This document shows, one piece after another, positions 54,154 through 63,692 of a stretch of DNA of 64,000 bases; the stretch's first letter is position 1, and each line of letters opens with the position of its first letter. The notes under the pieces were generated by a model. It did not search any database. It saw only the letters and a program-made list of their open reading frames with translations, and was not told the origin of the DNA. Both the position numbers and the translations under genes were made by a program. This stretch comes from Theileria orientalis strain Shintoku (lineage: Eukaryota; Apicomplexa; Aconoidasida; Piroplasmida; Theileriidae): positions 1,294,001 through 1,358,000 of the forward strand of contig NC_025262.1 in NCBI RefSeq assembly GCF_000740895.1, written 5' to 3'.

Positions 54154-56565
54154 TTAAAATATCTTTTTGAATAAAGCTATAATCCAATTTGAGTATTTAT
54201 AAATTGCAACTCCAGTACCGGTGCCTGCTAAGGCAAATGTTCCAACAGTTGATGCAATCCTAGTAGCCTTTTCAACACCAGATACAGCGGGAGCCGGATT
54301 GACACGTACATGCTGTAAGCTTTGATGTCGTCCGCGTTGATTCATTGTACCTGGTTCTTCTCTAGAAGAAAGTGATCTTGAACGTCTAGTGTTTGATATT
54401 CCATGACTAGAATCTGATCCAACTTGATGTGTATATAAAGATGATAAAACATCCGGAAAATAATCTGATCCATGTGATTTAATATATAGTTCTTTGAGAA
54501 AATCTGGATCCGGCGAATGATCGTGACCACAATTAACTCTAACCCCGTTCAATTCTGAAACATTAAAACTATAGTTAAGAAGATCCAAATATTTACGCAA
54601 TTTTTCACTGTCATTTGCTATTCGTGATGCAACGTGATCAATTTTCCATTCCATATGAAAATCACTTTGTAATAATTTGTAATATTTTTTAATTCTGGTA
54701 TTTGAGTTGTAACCAGTATTTTGAAACTCTAACACCACCAATAGAGGATAACTACGGTCATAGTCATTATTAAAGTAATAAACATTTACCTGAGCTAACG
54801 GACTAGCGTAATCATAAACTATATTCCCCTTTTTATTATTGTCCTTATCGTACACTATGTTTCCAAGTCTATAGTCTTGTTCCTTTTTTGGCTTATGTTG
54901 ATACTCAATGTAACAATCTAAATGAATCTTAGACACATGTATGCATATTTTGTCGTTATCGTAAGCTTGGAGTTCATAATACGTACTGTAATAATCAGGT
55001 TGCTTATATAAGTTAACTTCGTTTAAAAATCCGACTACTTCAGATAATTGTTTTAGTAACAATGGGCCATAATCATCTAAGTAACCATCAAAATCCGGTA
55101 TCCTAGTCCATTCAGTTGAATATTTGTCTTTATTTTTTGGTTTATAAGATCTTTCGCCAAAGGATATTAGTAAAGGCCTAGGATCCTTATCATAAAAGTA
55201 CACCTGGACTTTGTCTTCCAAATAATCATCTTCAAAGGAACTTAAATACTCAATGTTCTCAAATTTAGAATATTTAGAATTATACAAAGTTATTTCGTTG
55301 TATTTAGTAGTATTATCAATAGTTGGTATAATAAACTTTATTTGGTAATCCTCATGTTTTAATTTAAAAGAACTTAAAGTGTGTTCAAATACCCTAAATC
55401 TAAAATTCTTTAGAAGATTATAATATTCAGTAGTTTCTTGTACAACCAAATTAGTGTCTTCATTGATTATTGTAGATTTGGCATAATCATTATAAGATTC
55501 TAAAACATTCGTTCGTGTATACGGTTCTTGTCTATTAATTATAACAACCAGTGTTTGGAGAAAATAACACTCTAATCGTTTCAGTAATCTTAAAAGGATT
55601 TGAGGACTATTAGTTGATAATATAGGTACAACATTCCTCCTGGGTTTACTTCCAGTGTATTTCTCATAATTGGAAACATTCAATTTTTCCCAGCAAAGGT
55701 CTTTATTATTTTTGTGATGACAATAATATTCGCACTGCCTGGGTATATCCGATTTTACAAGCTCAATCATCAATGGGACTTCCTCAATAATCCTTTTGAC
55801 ATCCTTAATACTGGCCTTTGATCCGAAATATACATTAACACTGGAGTAATTTTGAATTTGGATTTCCTCCAAATAATTTATTTTGTTGCTTGAATTTTTT
55901 AGTTTTAAAAGGCTACCATTATAGGTAATAAGCGATTTATATTCACTGGCTTTGTTAACATAACAAGGTGTATGCGTACATATATAAAATCCACCATTAT
56001 AAGATGTATGTTTTCCAAATCCTACCTGATTTCTCGATACACTAATTTTATCATTATTATATTTATGATTGTTGACTACTTTTGCAATTCCAATGTCATA
56101 TGTCAAAAAATTTTCAAGTTTTGTAATCACATCTATTAGTTCATCAAATAGTTGTTTTTCACTAACGTACGTGTACAGATTAGATAAATTAACTACTGAT
56201 GCTTTATTTTTATCAAATTCTGACATTTTGTAGTATCTAATTGGTGCTTTTGAGTTCTTATTGAACTTCAATAGTAAAATTAATGGACATTGATACTGAT
56301 CATCATATTTGTTAAAATAAACTCGCGCTGATAAAAGACGGTTTTCTTCATTATTTTCACCATTTTTTATCGTTATTGTTCCTTGATTATTTGAAGTTGT
56401 CTTAAAGGGATAAATATCGTCAATATCATATTGATCTTTTGGTGTGTGTTCACAAAAAATAAATAAGCTAGACTCTTTGAATGTGTATCTTGACACATTA
56501 ACGTCTGTCTTTCCTGTAATGTATGAATTACTTTTTACTTTTGCGTTAAGTTCTATGGTAGGCAT
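54154..56565 (-). CDS. Four-module protein with C-terminal membrane anchor, unknown family, 803 aa
   Basis: Single exon from ATG at 56565. No N-terminal signal peptide is visible (MPTIELNAKVKSNSYITGKT). The body looks like four diverged copies of one module of about 175-200 residues. Each copy opens with a strand and an aromatic-His-Thr/Lys-Pro element (FIFCEHTPKD, FYICTHTPCY, a weaker third, CYIEYQHKPKKE). Each then has a V-x-V-Y-F strand (ARVYFNKYDD, VNVYFGSKAS, VQVYFYDKDP, VNVYYFNNDY), a P-L-L/I hydrophobic strand, a Tyr/Trp-containing loop and a Leu-rich helix. After a Ser/Arg-rich linker, TFALAGTGTGVAIYKYSNWI near the end is a probable membrane segment with a short basic tail, as in tail-anchored proteins. 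I do not recognise the family. It is AT-rich and sits between FAINT genes, which suggests a lineage-specific parasite product. Confidence 0.8.
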   Translation of the reverse strand: MPTIELNAKVKSNSYITGKTDVNVSRYTFKESSLFIFCEHTPKDQYDIDDIYPFKTTSNNQGTITIKNGENNEENRLLSARVYFNKYDDQYQCPLILLLKFNKNSKAPIRYYKMSEFDKNKASVVNLSNLYTYVSEKQLFDELIDVITKLENFLTYDIGIAKVVNNHKYNNDKISVSRNQVGFGKHTSYNGGFYICTHTPCYVNKASEYKSLITYNGSLLKLKNSSNKINYLEEIQIQNYSSVNVYFGSKASIKDVKRIIEEVPLMIELVKSDIPRQCEYYCHHKNNKDLCWEKLNVSNYEKYTGSKPRRNVVPILSTNSPQILLRLLKRLECYFLQTLVVIINRQEPYTRTNVLESYNDYAKSTIINEDTNLVVQETTEYYNLLKNFRFRVFEHTLSSFKLKHEDYQIKFIIPTIDNTTKYNEITLYNSKYSKFENIEYLSSFEDDYLEDKVQVYFYDKDPRPLLISFGERSYKPKNKDKYSTEWTRIPDFDGYLDDYGPLLLKQLSEVVGFLNEVNLYKQPDYYSTYYELQAYDNDKICIHVSKIHLDCYIEYQHKPKKEQDYRLGNIVYDKDNNKKGNIVYDYASPLAQVNVYYFNNDYDRSYPLLVVLEFQNTGYNSNTRIKKYYKLLQSDFHMEWKIDHVASRIANDSEKLRKYLDLLNYSFNVSELNGVRVNCGHDHSPDPDFLKELYIKSHGSDYFPDVLSSLYTHQVGSDSSHGISNTRRSRSLSSREEPGTMNQRGRHQSLQHVRVNPAPAVSGVEKATRIASTVGTFALAGTGTGVAIYKYSNWIIALFKKIF

Positions 56566-57466
56566 TTTGTTACACTGTTAAAATAGTTCGGTTATTCTTT
56601 ACACGTTTTAGCTTAAAAACATGAATCAGAAATCCAAAAAAGTAAAACAGAAGTGTATGAATACAAAATCAAGCAAATTTAATGTACAAATAGTATCGAA
56701 TTAACTCCATTATTCTAGAAATACCCAAATGAAAGCAAAGATAGGAAATATATCAATGCTATATATTTCGAACTAGCTAATCATGAATCATTTACTCAAT
56801 ATATATTATGTATACAGGTTTATAACATTATTTTTATGTTATTTCCAGTCAAAGTTGGTGGCCAAAGGCTTGTCCTATCATATTAGACGTATTTGTGTAT
56901 TATTCTGTTACATGCGTACAAGTGTGTAATACGACACATTTTTGAAACTCATGCACACACAGCCTCCAAAGGGTTGTCTTGGTTGTCTTAAAATCCCCAT
57001 TCTGCACAATATTGTCCCAATAATGTATTTTATTCAATGTGTGGAGGATTTCATAATCTTTGAACTATTTCCATATTGGTAACCAAATCTTAACCAGAGA
57101 TGTGCACACTTTAAACAATGTTTTTAACTGTCTTTAGTTTAAAAATCAATAGATATTACCCATTCTAATATTTATGTGAATTTAAAATACAAATTTACAC
57201 ATTAATTATAATATATAGATACATATGCTCATCCATATAGTCACACATATATTTTAAATGGCTTAAAATTATACATTTTGATTAATTTAATGGAAATATG
57301 GTGATTTTATAAAAATTATTTACTTTTGTTAAAAAAAATATAAAATAATAATCACTCAGTTGTTATTTAAGGATTAACTGGTTAGCTCATATAATACATG
57401 CTACATCATCTTTGTTTTTATGAATTGAATACAATTTAAAATAAAATATTGCCAATTTTATGTAAT
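56566..57466. other. Intergenic, AT-rich
   Basis: 901 bp without a convincing gene, RNA or tandem repeat. It presumably holds the promoter of the four-module gene. Confidence 0.45.
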
Positions 57467-57930
57467 ATGAGGTATAAGACGTCTAGTAGCAAGTGGATTA
57501 GTGACAACGTCCGGGTGTGTAAGTCAAAATGCCACTTCAGATATCAGAAGATTTTGCACAGGTTGCTTAATTTTCGTACACTATGTATGTAATTAGGTAA
57601 TTTAATGTACTGCTGCCTTTCAGTGACAAGTATTTTCCCAAAGTGTCTAAGTTAAAGATTCCGTAGACCATGGGGGCAAAAAATTTGAAACCGGTGTATT
57701 CCACTTTAAATAATTCAATTTTTTCCACATAGTATAAATGGGTAATATGTAAACTTTAAAAAGAGCATTTTAAAACGGTTTGGTGGCCTCCTTTTCGCCA
57801 GAGTGCCGTATTCGCCAAGGCCAGAACACTTGAGGGTGTAAAACTCCTCAATATTATACAGTATGGTACATTGAAATTGGAAGATCCGGCTGATGAATAT
57901 GTGATGATTAGTGCAGTCACTGGGCCGTGA
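57467..57930 (+). CDS. Small spliced gene(s), unresolved
   Basis: Two coding-like pieces lie here on the plus strand. The first is 57467-57561 joined to 57624-57666 in phase 2 (MRYKTSSSKWISDNVRVCKS onward, ending SDKYFPKVSKLKIP), 45 residues, with a good TGCTGCCTTTCAG acceptor. The second is an open stretch 57764-57930 ending VMISAVTGP, containing FKTVWWPPFRQSAVFAKART and LLNIIQYGTLKLEDP. A start ATG-G at 57738 with a 22-nt intron would give 56 residues; alternatively the two pieces are exons of one gene of about 90 residues. The second piece has the codon use of the housekeeping genes. I do not recognise either. The minus-strand frame over the same region is judged a shadow. Confidence 0.35.
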
Positions 57931-57999
57931 AAACAGCGGGAGCCCTGGGAGGAGACCAAATTCCTCATTCGAGCCGCCCACGGGTCCTGGTCGCCAGGG

Positions 58000-59511
58000 T
58001 CAGTAGTTCCTCTGGACCCAGGACCCGTTGATTCTGACGAGGTGCTTCTTCTTCTTGTTGGGGAAGTGGATCACGATGTTGTTGGCGTTCTGGGATGGCT
58101 GCGCGCCGTCGACGACCACGGCCCTGGCGTACTCGCTCGGGTCCCTGGCCTGCCAGATGGTCTGAATCCTCGTGCTGGGGCCGCTCCACCTTATGACCCG
58201 GTCGAACAGGAAGCCCTGCTTGGCCGTGAAGGTCCGGCTCGCGCCCTCGCAGCGGTTGAAGTAGCCGTACGTGCTGAAGGTCGACTTGACGTTGATCGTC
58301 ACGAGGTTGAACTTGGTGAGGTCGATCTCCGTCCACGGGTCGCTCTTGTACTTGATGAACTTCCTCTTGCCGCCCACGAAGAGGCTGACTGCGAGGTCCT
58401 TCATGCCGAAAATGTCGTAGTTGTTATACTCGACCTTGTTCGCGTAGTCGCTCTTGTCCCTGGCTGCCCAGAGCCTGAAGTCGCCGATCTTCACCGCCTC
58501 GAAGAGGAAGTTGTTGTTTGCCGAGTAGACGTGCGTGGTGCCGCTGTTTGAGTACCAGTACTCCTCGGAGCTCTCCCGCTTCTTGACGTCGAGGTCGATT
58601 TTGCGGCGTCTGTCGAGCTCCCTGAACTTGGCGGGGTCGATTGACTTGGGCTTCTCGACCATCTCCTCAGCCTCAGTCTCAGTCTCGTCCTCTGTTTCTT
58701 CCTCCACCGACTCCTCGGCCCTAAAGCCCTCGTCGAGCTTCGTCTCCTGCTGCTGAGGCGGCCCTGGCGGCTGAGGAAGGGTGCTGGCGAAATCCAGCCT
58801 CAGAAAGGACTCGCCGTCCTCGTTCCTGTGCACGATGGCCCTGTTGGGGAGTGCCCCGTAACTGTACCTCCACAGCCTGTGGGCTCCGCTTATGGCCAGG
58901 ACGAACCTGTAGGGCTCGTGTGCCGTGAATACGTCCAGGTTGTGCTCCTCGTCCCTCTCGTACGTGATGTGCGTCGAGGAGGCTCTGTATTTGACGTTGA
59001 CTGCTATCAAGTACTTGTTGTAGTCCCTCTCTGTGTCAGACTCCGGTGACTGAGGCGGCGAGTAGGCTTGTATGGGCTCCGGCTTCGTCCTCAAGGGCTT
59101 GACCAAGGGCTGTGTTGGCGTCGGCACTGGACCTGGAAAGTAAATTCTGAACACGTGCTCGCCCCGCTCGTTGTCGCCTACGAACAACTTGGTGCCGTAC
59201 TCGAACCCGTAGTCCCTGGAGTCCCACAACACCGAGTCGCCCCTCGTGACCAGGCCTATGACGAACCTCTGAGCCGGCGTGAACGTGTGACTGTTGTTAA
59301 CCGGGTCGTGTCTGTAGTCGATTTCGTCAGTCGTGAACCTGTCGTTGATATCTACTGCGACGAGCTGGAGGCCCCGGTCCCATCGACTCTCCCTGTCGCC
59401 GAAGTCCCTCCACTCCTGCTTGCCCGCCGGTCCACTGGATTCCACGAGATTCCTCAGGGTGCATCCCAATAGACAGATATCTATGCAGAGAAATATATCA
59501 CGAGCATTCAT
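58000..59511 (-). CDS. Secreted FAINT-domain protein, 503 aa
   Basis: Single exon from ATG at 59511. MNARDIFLCIDICLLGCTLR is a likely signal peptide. Four FAINT domains: about 50-125 (LVAVDINDRFTTDEIDYRHD), 160-235 (YLIAVNVKYRASSTHITYER), 305-395 (IDLDVKKRESSEEYWYSNSG) and 400-495 (VTINVKSTFSTYGYFNRCEG). A Glu-rich, Pro/Gln-containing linker separates domains 2 and 3. It is much richer in G and C at third positions than the FAINT genes at 44-54 kb, and resembles the FAINT gene at 26 kb in codon choice. Probably secreted; function unknown. Confidence 0.88.
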   Translation of the reverse strand: MNARDIFLCIDICLLGCTLRNLVESSGPAGKQEWRDFGDRESRWDRGLQLVAVDINDRFTTDEIDYRHDPVNNSHTFTPAQRFVIGLVTRGDSVLWDSRDYGFEYGTKLFVGDNERGEHVFRIYFPGPVPTPTQPLVKPLRTKPEPIQAYSPPQSPESDTERDYNKYLIAVNVKYRASSTHITYERDEEHNLDVFTAHEPYRFVLAISGAHRLWRYSYGALPNRAIVHRNEDGESFLRLDFASTLPQPPGPPQQQETKLDEGFRAEESVEEETEDETETEAEEMVEKPKSIDPAKFRELDRRRKIDLDVKKRESSEEYWYSNSGTTHVYSANNNFLFEAVKIGDFRLWAARDKSDYANKVEYNNYDIFGMKDLAVSLFVGGKRKFIKYKSDPWTEIDLTKFNLVTINVKSTFSTYGYFNRCEGASRTFTAKQGFLFDRVIRWSGPSTRIQTIWQARDPSEYARAVVVDGAQPSQNANNIVIHFPNKKKKHLVRINGSWVQRNY

Positions 59512-59512
59512 C

Positions 59513-60245
59513 CATGACCGTGGAGTTCCAATTTAGGGGCTACATCTTCGAGAAAGGCTGACTGGAGTCCCTCTGCCATGGGGTTAATCGTTTCAATTAC
59601 AAGCTCGCCATTATCCCTAGTGTAGCTCCAGAAGTCTGTAAACAGCTCCTTTTCAGCCCAACTTGTCCAGGTCCTGAAACTTGCATCTCATTTGAGGAAG
59701 CAGCCTAATCCACTACTTAATTCCATTTTACACATCCGATTCCCTCTCCCAGATCCATACAGTGCGTGCATTAATGATTAAACTATCTTACATGCCCTGT
59801 GTCTTCATTGAAATTACTTTGAATCCACTCGCTGCTTCATAAGTTCCCCTCCTCAGTTAGCTTAGCCGCCTTTTCCTCCTTCAGTTCAACAGGAGTTACG
59901 TGTGCCCTCATTTTCACCCTGTGTTTCAGCAACTTCTCAATCCCAAATGTTTTCCCCCTCCATATATCCATCCTCTAGCTTTTTTAAGGCAGAATTGCCT
60001 TGGGGTGAACTTGGTCCCCTGGCTGCAGCTTCTTACGGTCGATATTGAAACGTATACAAAGCCCCCCTATCCTTGACTCCCCTCTTCTGTATTCAGATGC
60101 CTCGGGATCACTTGTTCCAGTTCCACCTGGTTGCCATGGTCCTGACCTACTCCGGTCCTTGTATGACTTGGGTGTTACAGTCAATTCCTTAATCCCTACT
60201 ACCTACTGTGCTAATATCTATCTGTTAACTGATCATCTGATTCAT
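59513..60245 (-). CDS. Coding-like stretches of unknown identity (spliced gene or remnant)
   Basis: Three good coding stretches follow each other on the minus strand. The first (about 60210-59990) contains SGPWQPGGTGTSDPEASEYR, then RIGGLCIRFNIDRKKLQPGD. The second (about 59972-59838) contains IWRGKTFGIEKLLKHRVKMR followed by VTPVELKEEKAAKLTEEGNL. The third (about 59680-59513) contains TWTSWAEKELFTDFWSYTRD and ends in a Leu-Glu-Leu-His stretch. A start at ATG 60245 (MNQMI), a GTTAAC donor and a GTAG/GG acceptor join in frame to the first stretch, and a 40-nt GTTCAC...GCTAG intron links the first to the second. The link to the third is unclear. It could be a small housekeeping gene; a remnant cannot be excluded. 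Confidence 0.35.
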
Positions 60246-60415
60246 TATTCTAACGGCCGCTATCTGAGCTAAGACACTTTCCACCCCTGGTTACTCTCAG
60301 GTGAACGGCACACAAGTACTTTTCATATCTATTGTGTAAATTGGCGGTGCATTCTACAAATTAAATTTTGTTAATTCAGTGGTTGCATTAACAAATTAAA
60401 TCTGTGAAAAAGGTG

Positions 60416-61484
60416 CTAAAGCTCCTCACACCATTTATTCTCTTCACGTATCTATAAAGTGTGTATTATTTAAAGGCTTATCAGTTTTAGAAGTATCACC
60501 ATCCTTAGTCCTGTGTATCCAACTAAGTGGCCATTTGATATCTAACTAAATTCACAGTTCGTATCTAACTAAGTAGCGTATTGTTACTTTAGCCTCCTCT
60601 TCGGGTGTAAAATCGTTTATTATATCAAATTCGCGTCTAATCTGTTCCGGCGTTTTCCCCTTTATCATCGATGCCACTTTTGCACAGGTTAAGTCTAACA
60701 GCGGCTTAATGTCCAAAAAGTTCTCTGCCTACGTTTCCAATATTCAGCGCCAGTATTACAGGGTGTACAGACGTTGTGTGTATAAAAAATACTAGCTAGG
60801 TTCAGTATGGTTAACCGGGTGAAAGAGCTAGCCAAAAATAAAAAGTATACTAATTAAATAATAATTGCACTCAGTAACAGCTGTAAATATCTAATTCGCT
60901 GTGCTTACGAGTATCAGTTCGAATAAAAACTCCTTATCTACGTTCACAAATTCATAATCCCATTCTGAGACCACCTACACATCCATGATCGTAACAGCGA
61001 GTACTAGCAGTGCCGGGCGAATTAAATACAGAAACATGTACTACTTCGCCATAGCTGCTATTTATTTATCTACTGCGTGTATTTGCCTAATACCTCGTTA
61101 AGCTGGGATGACTTTAACGGCTGCGGAATTTGAGTCGGGGGATTGTTGTAATGATGCTTGCAATATTCGATTATTTTATTCAAAACGTTCGTTTTTATAT
61201 TCGGCAGCGGTATGGGCTCGTTATCATCATCAATATCTGCAAATTGGCAGTTAATTTCTCTATTTACTGGCAGAAATTATGGTGGCAATTACAACTAGTA
61301 ATTGGCCATAACTTCAACCAATCGGCAATATTCAGGCCTATTGTATATAATAGTGTCTAAAGATTAATAATTTACCGGTTAAAATGTTTTTTATGACGTT
61401 GCTCATGCAAATTACATCTCTATTTACTGTACAGGAAACACCCTCTGCGGAGACGAGTGTAACAATCTTCTTCGAAGAAGTCAT
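60416..61484 (-). CDS. SKP1: SKP1, adaptor of SCF ubiquitin ligase
   Basis: Five exons: 61484-61376, 61236-61094, 60974-60909, 60728-60588 and 60451-60416, all in phase, 164 residues (human SKP1 163). SKP1 bridges cullin-1 and F-box proteins. The BTB/POZ half shows [20 protein letters not shown] and [20 protein letters not shown] followed by EYCKHH. The helical half is nearly diagnostic: [60 protein letters not shown] and [17 protein letters not shown]. The last exon encodes only 11 residues and stop; missing it would leave the conserved WCEE tail unaccounted for. The introns are unusually long relative to the exons for this window (119-180 nt). Confidence 0.95.
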
Positions 61485-62642
61485 GTTATATTTTATATAT
61501 TCATACAATTTAAATTAAAATAACGCCGATTTAGCAATATTTCGCATATGGAGTGAAGCTAGTTATAAATAATAGTGGCTAGTGCCTTCCCACAATTGTT
61601 TAAAACCAGCTTAATCACTAATTTATTTTTAATAAATTTTTACTATTGTGTGTTTTACATTAACTTTTTATTTTTCAAATATTTTATATTCAATTCTGGT
61701 CAATATGAATCAATTTCATTATCAAAATGTGTATAGAAGACCCATATGGCATTTAATTATTAATAAATTTCTTTATTATTTTCATTAATAACCTAAAAAT
61801 ATAAAATATTTCATTAATAAATGTTAATTGAACCTTCAGATATTTTAATTTATCATTTAAAATCCTTTTTAAATTTCATTTACTATTCATCCTTAATTTG
61901 TATTATTACACCTCTTCATAACTACCAATTATTAATTGAAAATATACCTGTAATCATATGTTTTTACCTGTGTGTACACTTATAAACTTATGCCTATGCA
62001 TAAATATACATATATCTAAACTTGTATGTATATGTGTATACATATACCAGTCACATACGCGTACCAACCCCTGAGCCAGTATATATAGGTAGGAACGTGC
62101 ACACTGATACGACAATTCGCCCGTATATACACTAATGCTCAATAGTCTATGTGTGTGTGCTTATATATGTATTACATTATGCTTTTCTCTTTCTAAATGA
62201 GTTAATGAAGGCGTTCTGGTTATGTGGTGATATTAGGGCGTGGAATGAGATATAAAGTCCGTGTAACGCCACTTTGGATAGTGTGAATGCAACGAATCGG
62301 TTAAATGAGTTCAAATTAAGTGCGTCAGTCTCTATACATCAAAATTAATCATGATGCATAAAATAGCTATTAAGCCTGTATCTGTTAAACTATATCCTGT
62401 AAGTTAACTATATTCCAATGTATCTAATCAACGCCCTATCTAATATCTACCTGTCTGTCAATCTGTATAGCTATCTACCTGTCTGTCAATCTGTATAGCT
62501 ATCTACCTGTCTACCTGTCTATCTAGCTATTTACCTATATAACCACCCGTCTAGATATTTAACTATCTGACCATATCTGTCTACATGTGTGTATGTATAT
62601 CTGTCTACACGTGTGTGTATATACGTGTGTGTACAAATATAT
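61485..62642. other. Intergenic, AT-rich, with microsatellite-like tail
   Basis: 1158 bp upstream of SKP1 and downstream of the LETM1-like gene. Extremely AT-rich up to about 61960, then rich in TATA/CATA and TATCTACC-type simple sequence. No gene recognised. Confidence 0.5.
62447..62502. repeat. 28-bp direct repeat, 2 copies, in a CTGTCTAC-rich region
   Basis: Two adjacent identical 28-nt units beginning CTACCTGTCTGTCAATCTG are followed by degenerate CTACCTGTCT and TCTATC units to about 62620. Confidence 0.85.
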
Positions 62643-63430
62643 CTAGTCTGTAAATATGCTTTTACTTTCATCCATCGTCGTTGCTCTCTTCTTCCTTGTG
62701 TCCTTTTCCAGCTGCTGGTTTACTCTTTCTTGGACCTTTACTGGATCGTCATCCTCCAGATCATGAAGACTTTCAAACAGTTCACCTACATTACGTATCA
62801 GCATACACCGCAGAGACAATAATGCTCCATCTACTATCACCATATGGCCTAAATTCACCTACTTACTGTAGGTGCTACTCTCTCTATCTTCCTCTCAGCC
62901 TATTGTGTAACTAGCTACTACCGTCTGAAGTTTAACCTACCTAAGTTTAGTGAAAACTGCTTCTCGGCCTCCAACTCCTCGTGGACCAGTGCTTCCAACT
63001 CCTTCTTTCCTCTGAAAAAGTCCCTGGGGTCCGGAACTCTGCAGGTCACCAGCGTCAGCGGCCCGTAGGAGTGCACTTGCCTCTCAAAGTTGGTCCTGAG
63101 CACCTTTGTCGACTTGTTGAACAGGTAGTATGGGAGCAAGAACTCGCACAGGAAGACCAGCACCACCGTCAGTCCCTTGAGGAGTCTGAAAGGCGTCATG
63201 TTTCCGCTTCTGAGCACCGTTTCAAAGTTGTTGAAGTCCTTGAGTGTCAGCTTCTGCGGGTGCTTCTTCGTCAGCTTAAAGTTTACTTTGTCAAAGAGCT
63301 CGCCCAGCTTCGTGAAGGTGTACCTCAACAGGTCGCAGAGCCCGTGTACCAGCACTACGATGAGCAGCAGGTGCACTCTAAATCTCGGTGCTGGCGCATT
63401 CAGCAAGAAACTGACAGAGCCATCCGACAT
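62643..63430 (-). CDS. LETM1-like membrane protein
   Basis: Two exons, 63430-62941 and 62848-62643, joined in phase 1, 231 residues. Two hydrophobic regions are present: VHLLLIVVLVHGLCDLL near 19-35, and LLKGLTVVLVFLCEFLLPYY near 83-102. The second, preceded by NNFETVLRSGNMTPFR, resembles the LETM1/LETMD1 block in which a short hydrophobic helix ends in EFLLP. LETM1 proteins are inner mitochondrial membrane proteins involved in K+/H+ exchange and ribosome binding. The remainder is charged and helical (KKELEALVHEELEAEKQFSL; NVGELFESLHDLEDDDPVKV). No calcium-binding EF-hand is seen, and the protein is much shorter than LETM1. The family call rests mainly on one motif. Confidence 0.5.
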
Positions 63431-63434
63431 TTTG

Positions 63435-63565
63435 TTTGTTAATTTATTTGTTTGTTTATCAGTTTATTTATTTATTTGTTAGTTTGTTTATTTGTTTATT
63501 TATTTATTTGTTAGTTTGTTTATTTGTTAGTTTGTTTATTTATTTATTTTTTTTATTTGTTAGAT
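63435..63565. repeat. TTTA/TTTG simple repeat
   Basis: About 130 bp of TTTATTTG and TTAGTTTG units directly upstream of the LETM1-like start codon. It lies where the 5' UTR or promoter should be. Confidence 0.8.
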
Positions 63566-63692
63566 TGTTTGTTTAATCGAACAACTAATCTACCAGACAA
63601 TGTGTCACGTTTACTTTTTCTACGTGTTTTTTGTAGGACCAACTACTGTTGCTAATTCTACTTAATTATCTATAAGTCAGCAGCTATGCAAC

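Noticed and set aside
57715..57981. Minus-strand open frame downstream of the 503-aa FAINT gene
   Set aside because: The plus strand of the same stretch has better coding character; the minus-strand translation resembles no family.
59840..60060. Possible integrase-like C-terminal region of a retroelement (QPGD and KLED-type motifs across a frame change)
   Set aside because: Only a few residues fit, a frameshift has to be assumed, no reverse transcriptase or LTRs are nearby, and such elements are not expected in Theileria. A spliced host gene explains it as well.
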